Of a stretch of 64,000 bases of DNA, positions 57,982 to 64,000 are shown one piece after another (positions within the stretch are counted from its first letter, which is position 1; each line of letters opens with the position of its first letter). Where the stretch lies: positions 310,001 to 374,000 of the forward strand of contig NZ_CAKASM010000001.1 of assembly GCF_916858675.1 (NCBI RefSeq), written 5' to 3'. The position numbers and the translations under genes were made by a program. Source of the stretch: Sphingomonas sp. Leaf21 (lineage in GTDB: Bacteria > Pseudomonadota > Alphaproteobacteria > Sphingomonadales > Sphingomonadaceae). The notes under the pieces are model-generated. The model worked only from the letters and a program-made list of their open reading frames with translations, had not been told where the DNA came from and made no database searches.

Positions 57982-58959
57982 TTGCGCCGTCTCCTCCTCG
58001 CCGCCGCCCTCGCCTGTTCGTCCACCGTCGCCCAGGCCTGGGGCGGGACGGCGCATGCGGTGATCGACCGCGCGGCGATCCAGGCGATTCCCGATAGCGG
58101 CCCCGTCTTCCTGCGCCGCCATGTCGACTATGTCGCCGCGTCGGCCGCACTGCCCGACACGTGGCGCGGCGATGCGGAGGGGTTCTCGAAGATCGAGGAG
58201 GATCCCAATCACGGCTGGTTTCGCGAGCAGTTCACGTTCCTGCGCCCGATTCCCCGGTCACGATATGAATTCATCCTGTCGCTCTACAAGCATTACGAGG
58301 CGATCAAGGACAGCGACCCCGCGACCGCCGCGCGGACCAATGTCCGCTGGACCGGCACGCTGCCCTATGCCGCGATGGAGGCCTATGAGCGATTGATCGT
58401 CTGCATGCGCGCCTATCGCGCGGCGCAGGCGCGCGGGTCCGACACCGGTGTTCACGAACAGAATTGCGCGTTCCAGGCGATCCGGCTCGGCCACTATATC
58501 GGCGACGGATCGCAACCGCTTCACGACTCGGTCAATTCCGATGGCTGGCGCGGGTCCAACCCCAATGACTATACGCGTGATCGCAGCATCCATGGCCGGT
58601 TCGAGAGCGGGTTCGTCGACGCGATCGGTCTGAAGGTGGCGGACATCCTCCCCCGGATCGGCGCGCCGGGTCACCGGACCGGTGACATGTTCGATGCCGT
58701 GCTCGCCTTTCTCGACCAGTCCGGCGACCGGATGGAGCGGGTGTATCAACTGGAAAAGCGCGACGGCTTCCGCGATCCCGCCGACAAGGACGTTCGCGCG
58801 CTCGTTTATGAGCGAACGGCGGCCGGGGCGACGATGCTGCGCGACATGCTGTGCCGGGCCTGGGACGAAAGCGCCACGCCGCCGCGCCCGGTCTCGCCTT
58901 CGCCGCTGGATTTCTCCAACCCGCGCTTCAATCCGGAAACCGGTTCGGCGGCGCCCTGA
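57982..58959 (+). CDS. S1/P1 nuclease-like zinc enzyme, secreted
   Basis: The 325-residue protein begins at TTG 57982 (AAGGA six bases upstream) with a signal peptide MRRLLLAAALACSSTVAQA. Cleavage there leaves an N-terminal Trp followed by GGTAH, as in S1/P1 nucleases and zinc phospholipase C, where the terminal Trp binds zinc. Further metal-site candidates are HVDYVAASA and GHYIGDGSQPLHDSVN. It probably hydrolyses phosphodiesters, of nucleic acid or lipid, to provide phosphate or nucleosides. It follows the DUF218 gene after 11 bases. Its last 154 bases overlap the oppositely oriented transporter frame. Confidence 0.87.
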   Translation: MRRLLLAAALACSSTVAQAWGGTAHAVIDRAAIQAIPDSGPVFLRRHVDYVAASAALPDTWRGDAEGFSKIEEDPNHGWFREQFTFLRPIPRSRYEFILSLYKHYEAIKDSDPATAARTNVRWTGTLPYAAMEAYERLIVCMRAYRAAQARGSDTGVHEQNCAFQAIRLGHYIGDGSQPLHDSVNSDGWRGSNPNDYTRDRSIHGRFESGFVDAIGLKVADILPRIGAPGHRTGDMFDAVLAFLDQSGDRMERVYQLEKRDGFRDPADKDVRALVYERTAAGATMLRDMLCRAWDESATPPRPVSPSPLDFSNPRFNPETGSAAP

Positions 58960-60320
58960 CGCCGTAGCAGCGCGGTCAGCAGCCGGGCATGGCGGTCATG
59001 GTCGAGCGTGAAGCGACGCAACAGCGTCATGGCCAGGATCGCGCCGACGAACGGCACGCCCAGGCCCAGCCCGATCATGGCCAGCCGCACCCCGGCGCTC
59101 TGCACGCCGCCGGGAACATAGCCCGACGCGTTCAGTACCCAGCCGATCGTCGCGGCCGACGCCGCGCCGCTGGCCTTCACGAAAACCAGATAGAAGGCGA
59201 ACAATCCCGTCTCGAAGCGTCGACCGTGACGCCACTCGACGACATCGACCGCGTCCGCCAGGAGGCCCCAGGGCAACATGAAGACGCTGGCGAACCCGAA
59301 GCCGGTCAGCGCGGCCGCCGCCACCTGCCCGACCGGCCAGGCCAGACTGGCGAGGAATGCGAGCAGCCCCAAGCCGCTGACCGCGTGCCCCGCACCAAGC
59401 AGCACCGCCTTGCTGAACCTGTGTGACAGCGCGGTCCAGCTCAGCACACCCAGAAACTGCCCGACGGTCAGCGCGCCGAGCAGCAGGGTCACGCCACCCG
59501 TACCGGGTACGACATAGCTCCCCAGATAGATCAGCATCCGCCCGAAACACGGCATCGCGAAGCCGGTGATCAGCGCCAGCGCGCCCATGCCCAGAACCAT
59601 AGGATCGCGCAACGGCACGCGGATACGGTCGCCCCGAAGCGACGCAGCACCATCGCCGCCGGATTGCCGCCCCGATGCCCAGACACAGAGCAGCATCGAC
59701 AACGCGAAGGCGAGGCCGACCGCCAGACCGGTGATCGCCAGCGCGTCGACATGGTGCGCCCGCCCGGCGCCCTGCACCATCGGGGTCAGTCCGACCGCGA
59801 TGACCAGCGCGCTGGCGGTGCTGAACAGCAGGCGATAGCCCGACACGCGCCCGCGCGCACGGCTGTCCCGGCTGACCTGCGCCATCAACGCGTTGTGCGG
59901 CACGTCGACCACCGCATAGGCGCTGCGAAAGACGAGGATCGCCGCCGCCACTAGCCAGGGACGATGCACGCCCAACGCAGGCATGGCGTAGATGGCAGCG
60001 AAGGCGGCGGCACACGGCAAGGCGGCCATGGCGATGATCCAGCGATAGCCCCGCCCCGTCGCCCGACAGTGCAGCACGAACCGCGCCGCGACGAGGTCGA
60101 ACACCAGATCGCCAAGCGCCGCGAACATCAGCAATCCGGCCGCCCTTGCACCGCTCAGGCCCAGCACATCGGTCAGGAGATACAGGATGGTCAGATCGGC
60201 TCCGCCGAACACCAGCGCCTTGCCGAAATTGCCCGAGGAATAGGCGACCATACGGCCTTCCGCCGCGAACGACAGGCGCGGTGGCGATGCGGGGGTGGAA
60301 TGGGGGCGTCGCTTGGCCAT
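58806..60320 (-). CDS. MFS transporter, GPH (glycoside-pentoside-hexuronide) type
   Basis: The 504-residue transporter has about 12 helices and GPH features: YSSGNFGKALVFGGADLTIL near the start, VDVPHNALMAQVSRDSRARG and WGLLADAVDVVEWRHGRRF. Cargo is probably a glycoside or sugar acid with a cation. After the last helix (about residue 430), a polar tail of about 55 residues is read antisense to the S1/P1-like gene for 154 bases. ATG 60320 is preferred over the longer frame, though the SD is weak. The tail is probably real coding in one direction only by accident of missing stops. Confidence 0.85.
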   Translation of the reverse strand: MAKRRPHSTPASPPRLSFAAEGRMVAYSSGNFGKALVFGGADLTILYLLTDVLGLSGARAAGLLMFAALGDLVFDLVAARFVLHCRATGRGYRWIIAMAALPCAAAFAAIYAMPALGVHRPWLVAAAILVFRSAYAVVDVPHNALMAQVSRDSRARGRVSGYRLLFSTASALVIAVGLTPMVQGAGRAHHVDALAITGLAVGLAFALSMLLCVWASGRQSGGDGAASLRGDRIRVPLRDPMVLGMGALALITGFAMPCFGRMLIYLGSYVVPGTGGVTLLLGALTVGQFLGVLSWTALSHRFSKAVLLGAGHAVSGLGLLAFLASLAWPVGQVAAAALTGFGFASVFMLPWGLLADAVDVVEWRHGRRFETGLFAFYLVFVKASGAASAATIGWVLNASGYVPGGVQSAGVRLAMIGLGLGVPFVGAILAMTLLRRFTLDHDRHARLLTALLRRQGAAEPVSGLKRGLEKSSGEGETGRGGVALSSQARHSMSRSIVAPAAVRS

Positions 60321-60410
60321 CGTCACGACCGGCCTTATGACGGTTTCATGTCGTTCTCGCGACACAGTCGCCGATAGGGCCGATCGACATTCAACTATGC
60401 CTGTCCTTCC

Positions 60411-60608
60411 CTCGCCCCTCGTAGAGGGGAGAGGGTTGCGCAGTCTTGGTCTTTGGGTAGCAAAGGCTTGGCCGGAGCCGGGTGAGGTGCGAAGCGCTCG
60501 AAGATCGCGCGAGCCGAGGGCTCGCTCAACCCCTCACCCAAGCTGCGCTAGCCAGCACGCTTGCAAGCTTCGCTAACCCTCTCCCCCTGTCCATGGGAGA
60601 GGGGAGAA
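60411..60608. repeat. REP/MITE-like intergenic element
   Basis: A stretch of about 200 bases in the 430-base gap between the transporter and the amidohydrolase. It has perfect 12-base inverted ends GGGGAGAGGGTT (60426-60437) and AACCCTCTCCCC (60575-60586). Outer hairpins are CCCCTC-GTA-GAGGGG (60415-60429) and CCTCTCCC/GGGAGAGG (60578-60602), with inner inverted copies GGGTGAGG (60480-60487) and CCTCACCC (60532-60539). It codes for nothing. Such folded repeats are usually dispersed copies in sphingomonad genomes; only one copy is seen here. The remaining bases of the gap hold no recognisable promoter beyond the ribosome site of the next gene. Confidence 0.65.
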
Positions 60609-60750
60609 CAAGCTGAATGTCGATCCGCCCTAGCGGAAGGCGACAAACGGCACGGTGGCGCGATGACATCCGTGTCATGCCCGGTAAACGGGGAAACGAT
60701 CGGCAGCACGACCGGTTGAGCTGGCAGAGCAACCAGGTACAGGTGCCCCG

Positions 60751-61746
60751 ATGCGCGTGATCGCGATTGAAGAACATATCCTGCCCGCCTTTGTCCGCGA
60801 TGCCTGGGCGGCGGCGCCACCGCCGCACGATCCCGTCTCGGCAATCGCAGACGGCGGCGAGAATGGTCGTCGCCTCGCCGATCTGGGCGATGGCCGGATC
60901 GCGCTGATGGACGAACAGGGCGTGGACGTGCAGGTCCTGTCGCTCACCACGCCCGGGCTGCACAATCTGGCCCCCGCCGAGGCGAGCGAGACCGCCCGGC
61001 GGGTCAACGACCAGATCGCCGACGCCTGTGCGCGCCGTCCCGATCGATTCCAGGGCTTCGCGGCATTGCCGACATCGGACCCCGATGCAGCCCCCCGGGA
61101 GCTGGAGCGTGCGGTGAAGGAACTCGGGCTGAAAGGTGCGCTGCTATGCGGGCGGACGCGCGATCGGCATCTGGACCATCCCGCGCTACGCCCCATGCTG
61201 GTCAAAGCGGCGGAACTGAGCGTGCCGCTCTTCATCCATCCGCAGACCCCGTCCCCGGCGGTCCGCGAGGCGAGCTATGACGGCATCGGCGACAATGCCG
61301 ACCTGGCGCTCGCCGCCTTCGGGCTAGGCTGGCATTATGAGGCGGGACTCGAATGGGTCCGTCTTGCCGCTGCGGGCGTATTCGACGCCTTGCCGGACCT
61401 GCAGATCATCCTCGGCCATTGGGGCGAGGTGGTCCTCTTCTATCTGGAGCGTACATCCGCCGTGCTCGGCCGCGCGCTATCGCTCGACCACACGCTTGCC
61501 GATTATGCGCGCCGCAATCTCTACGTGACCGGCAGCGGCATGTGGAGCGAAGAATATCTCAGGCGCTGCCTGGCCATCGTCGGCCCCGAACGGCTGCTAT
61601 TCTCGACCGACTTTCCCTATCAGTACCGCGAAGGGGGCGAGCCGCGCCGCTTTCTCGATACCGCGCCCCTGGACGAAGATGCTCGTCTCGGCTTCGCGCA
61701 TCGCAATTGGGAACGCCTGAGCCGCGCGCCGCATCAGAGCGGATAG
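60751..61746 (+). CDS. Amidohydrolase family 2 enzyme (ACMSD / gamma-resorcylate decarboxylase-like)
   Basis: This 331-residue metal-dependent TIM barrel (PF04909) acts on carboxylated aromatics or semialdehydes. Metal-site candidates are EEH in MRVIAIEEHIL, His in LFIHPQTPS, His in ILGHWGEVV and Asp in LFSTDFPYQY. The order matches decarboxylases that act on 2,6-dihydroxybenzoate or 2-amino-3-carboxymuconate semialdehyde; an ordinary hydrolase is also possible. The gene stands alone, between the repeat element and an ABC transporter. AGGTGCCCCG precedes ATG 60751. Confidence 0.87.
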   Translation: MRVIAIEEHILPAFVRDAWAAAPPPHDPVSAIADGGENGRRLADLGDGRIALMDEQGVDVQVLSLTTPGLHNLAPAEASETARRVNDQIADACARRPDRFQGFAALPTSDPDAAPRELERAVKELGLKGALLCGRTRDRHLDHPALRPMLVKAAELSVPLFIHPQTPSPAVREASYDGIGDNADLALAAFGLGWHYEAGLEWVRLAAAGVFDALPDLQIILGHWGEVVLFYLERTSAVLGRALSLDHTLADYARRNLYVTGSGMWSEEYLRRCLAIVGPERLLFSTDFPYQYREGGEPRRFLDTAPLDEDARLGFAHRNWERLSRAPHQSG

Positions 61747-61820
61747 CGCCGAAACAGCGACAATTGGTGTATTGCGTTGCTCAGTCACGGTGATAGCTTC
61801 CCCTGAGGGGGAACAGGATC

Positions 61821-62714
61821 ATGCTCGAACTGAACGGCGTCAGCCACGTCTACGCCAATGGCACGCGCGCATTGGATGACGTGTCGCTTTCCATCCCGAC
61901 GGGCATGTTCGGGCTGCTGGGCCCCAACGGCGCGGGAAAGTCGACGCTCATGCGGACGATCGCGACGCTCCAGACGCCGACCGCCGGTTCGATCCGCTTC
62001 GACGATATCGATGTGATCGCCCAGCCCGAGCGGCTTCGCGAGACTTTGGGCTATCTGCCGCAGGACTTCGGTGTGTATCCGCGCGTGTCGGCCTATGACA
62101 TGCTCGACCATATGGCGGTGCTCAAGGGCGTCAGATCGGCGGCCGATCGCCGCGCCACCGTCGAGACGCTGCTCGCCCAGACCAATCTCTGGGCCCATCG
62201 CAAAAAGGCGATTGCGGGCTTTTCGGGTGGCATGCGCCAGCGGTTCGGCATCGCCCAGGCGCTGATCGGCCGGCCGCGCCTGATCATCGTCGACGAGCCG
62301 ACCGCCGGCCTGGACCCCGAGGAGCGCAATCGCTTCCTCAACCTGCTGGCCGAGATCGGCGAGAATGTGGTCGTCATCCTGTCGACCCATATCGTCGAGG
62401 ATGTCGCCGACCTCTGCCCACGCATGGCCGTGCTGGCCGGGGGGCGCATCCTTCTGGAGGGGGCGCCGCTCGACCTGATCGCGCGGACGCGCGGCCAGGT
62501 TTGGGCCAGGACCATCGCTCGCGACGAACTCGACCGGGCGCGCGAGACGCATGAGGTGATATCCACTCGGCTCTTCGCGGGCCGCACGATCATCCATATT
62601 CTGTCAGAGGACGATCCGGGCGAAGGCTTCCGCCCAGCCGAGGGAGGGCTGGAGGACGTCTATTTCTCGACCCTGGCCCGCTCGCGCCGCGCCACCGCCC
62701 CCGTCGCGGCCTGA
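61821..62714 (+). CDS. ABC transporter ATP-binding protein
   Basis: This 297-residue ATPase shows Walker A LGPNGAGKST, Q-loop YLPQDFGVYP, signature FSGGMRQRFGIAQAL, Walker B LIIVDEPTAGLD and H-loop LSTHIVEDV. The C-terminal ~70 residues are a short variable domain. It is the CcmA/DrrA-like type used by ABC-2 exporters. The partner permease starts five bases after the stop. Such pairs, in which the permease is followed in frame by an M1 peptidase, are common in alphaproteobacteria but the cargo is unknown. Confidence 0.92.
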   Translation: MLELNGVSHVYANGTRALDDVSLSIPTGMFGLLGPNGAGKSTLMRTIATLQTPTAGSIRFDDIDVIAQPERLRETLGYLPQDFGVYPRVSAYDMLDHMAVLKGVRSAADRRATVETLLAQTNLWAHRKKAIAGFSGGMRQRFGIAQALIGRPRLIIVDEPTAGLDPEERNRFLNLLAEIGENVVVILSTHIVEDVADLCPRMAVLAGGRILLEGAPLDLIARTRGQVWARTIARDELDRARETHEVISTRLFAGRTIIHILSEDDPGEGFRPAEGGLEDVYFSTLARSRRATAPVAA

Positions 62715-62719
62715 CCCCG

Positions 62720-64000
62720 ATGTTCGGCGCGATCGCCCGCTTCGAGCTGCGCTACCAGTTGCGCAATCCCGTCTTCTGGGTCGTCTCGATCCTGTTCTTC
62801 CTGCTCGCCTTCGGATCGATGACGATCGATCAGATCCAGTTGGGCAGCGGCGGCAACGTCCACAAGAACGCGGCGACGGCGCTCGCCCGCACCCATATCA
62901 TCCTGTCGATCTTCTTCATGTTCGTGACGACCGCCTTCGTATCGAACGTCGTCGTTCGCGATGACGAGAGCGGTTTCGGCGGCATGGTCCGGTCGACGCG
63001 CGTGACCAAGGGCGCCTATCTGCTCGCCCGCTTCCTGGGTGCCTTCACGGCGGCGGCCATCGCCTTTCTCGCGATACCGCTGGCGATCTGGCTCGGCTCG
63101 CTGATGCCATGGGTCGATCCGGAGACGCTGGGCCCCAACCGTATCGGCGACTATCTCTACGCCTATGCGCTGCTCGCGCTGCCCAACCTGTTCCTGACCG
63201 CGTGCATCTTCTTCGCGGTGGCGACGATGACGCGGTCGATGACCTACAGCTATCTGGCGGTCGTCGTCTTTCTCGTCCTCTATTTCGCGCTGATGAGCCT
63301 CGGCGCCAGCAAACCCGAATGGCGCGAGGCGATCGCGCATGTCGAGCCGTTCGGGGTCGCCGCCTTTGGCTGGGCGACCCGCTACTGGACCGCCGCCGAA
63401 GCCAATGCGGGAATGCCGCCCTTCACCGGCCTGCTCGCATTCAACCGCGCCATCTGCATGGCCATCGGTTGTGCGGCGCTGGCCCTCGCCTATTCCCGCT
63501 ACTCGTTCAGCGAGCGCGGCGCATCGAAGCGTCGCCTCCGTCGCGAGCGTCGCCGGGCCGACAGGCTCGCCGCGCACGAGCCGTGGATCGTCGCAACGCT
63601 GCCCGCCGCCGCACCCGCCGAGGCCCGCTGGGCGCAGCTCGTGGCGCGCACCCGCTTCGAAATGGCGCTGATCTTCCGAAGCCCGGGCTTCCCGATCATG
63701 GTCGCGATCGGCTTGGTCAATGCGATCTCTCGGCTGGCCTTTGGCGGCGAGCGCTATGGTACGCCCACCTACCCGCTGACCTTCTCGATCATCGACCAGT
63801 TGACCGGCGCCTTCGCGATCATGCCGATCATCATCGCCATCTACTATGCGGGCGAGCTGGTATGGCGCGACCGCGAGCGGGGCATGAACGAGATCGTCGA
63901 CGCCACCGCGCTGCCCAACTGGGCCTATCTCGTGCCCAAGACGCTGGCGGTCGCGGGCGTGCTCGTGTCCGCGATGCTGTTGTCGATGCTCGCGGCGATG
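62720..64000 (+). CDS. ABC-2 permease, N-terminal part of an ABC permease/M1 aminopeptidase protein (cut by the right edge)
   Basis: From ATG 62720 the frame is open for 427 codons to the end of the window. It starts MFGAIARFELRYQLRNPVFW, then has repeated hydrophobic helices (FFMFVTTAFVSNVVV, AAIAFLAIPLAIWLGSL, AYALLALPNLFLTACIFFAV, YLAVVVFLVLYFALMSL) and a second set that begins after a basic linker at about residue 267. This repeat of a permease block is characteristic of large proteins that continue into a gluzincin (M1) peptidase. The peptidase is outside the window, so this part of the call rests on family knowledge. Confidence 0.85.
   Translation, partial: MFGAIARFELRYQLRNPVFWVVSILFFLLAFGSMTIDQIQLGSGGNVHKNAATALARTHIILSIFFMFVTTAFVSNVVVRDDESGFGGMVRSTRVTKGAYLLARFLGAFTAAAIAFLAIPLAIWLGSLMPWVDPETLGPNRIGDYLYAYALLALPNLFLTACIFFAVATMTRSMTYSYLAVVVFLVLYFALMSLGASKPEWREAIAHVEPFGVAAFGWATRYWTAAEANAGMPPFTGLLAFNRAICMAIGCAALALAYSRYSFSERGASKRRLRRERRRADRLAAHEPWIVATLPAAAPAEARWAQLVARTRFEMALIFRSPGFPIMVAIGLVNAISRLAFGGERYGTPTYPLTFSIIDQLTGAFAIMPIIIAIYYAGELVWRDRERGMNEIVDATALPNWAYLVPKTLAVAGVLVSAMLLSMLAAM

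Noticed and set aside
1..64000. CRISPR arrays, rRNA, tRNA, transposase or integrase genes, phage genes, replication origin
   Set aside because: None recognised on either strand; no regularly spaced repeats, no attachment-site duplication seen.

Overview
The window looks like chromosomal DNA of a GC-rich sphingomonad-type alphaproteobacterium (Sphingomonas or a near relative). The reasons are four TonB-dependent receptors, a SapC / cupin / FAD-halogenase trio, YdcF-like and S1/P1-like secreted proteins, a CtrA-type box, high GC and dense ATGA-coupled operons. No rRNA, tRNA, CRISPR array, insertion sequence or phage gene was seen. Almost the whole window is accessory metabolism: sugar-polymer capture and breakdown, uptake, efflux and regulation.

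Region A (1-17.3 kb) is a glycan-use locus. A GH3 beta-glycosidase and the start of an MFS transporter (minus) face a TonB-dependent receptor, SapC, JmjC-like cupin, FAD halogenase-like protein and LacI regulator (plus). A second receptor and a lipoprotein-dependent ABC sugar importer follow. Paired GAACGTTC operators lie in the divergent promoter. Region B (17.4-22.3 kb) holds two MFS transporters, a small Cys-rich secreted protein and a type III polyketide synthase coupled to an isoprenylcysteine-methyltransferase-like protein.

Region C (22.3-37.3 kb) is the most distinctive part. Two paralogous ~1,010-residue secreted proteins, each with twin pectate-lyase-3 (GH55-like) helices and an SMP-30/gluconolactonase-like propeller, flank a gluconate cassette: receiver-less LuxR HTH, leader peptide, GntP-family permease, FCD-type GntR regulator and gluconokinase. 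A third receptor and a DUF5703 glycosidase-like protein follow. I read this as an extracellular polymer-to-aldonate pathway that has not, to my knowledge, been described as a unit.

Region D (37.4-45.0 kb) holds a hybrid sensor kinase and a five-gene, overlap-coupled MarR / FUSC / DUF1656 / HlyD / NodT efflux operon with a clear operator. Region E (45.2-60.3 kb) is a second loose carbohydrate cluster: GH43, Dabb protein, esterase, cupin, an unlisted 55-residue protein, GH130, sugar porter, acyltransferase, ROK regulator facing a fourth receptor, DUF218 protein, S1/P1-like enzyme and a GPH-type transporter. Region F (60.4-64 kb) has a REP/MITE-like repeat, an amidohydrolase, and an ABC ATPase followed by the start of an ABC permease of the kind that carries a C-terminal M1 peptidase.

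Gene limits come from reading frames, ribosome-binding sites and motifs only. No database search was possible.
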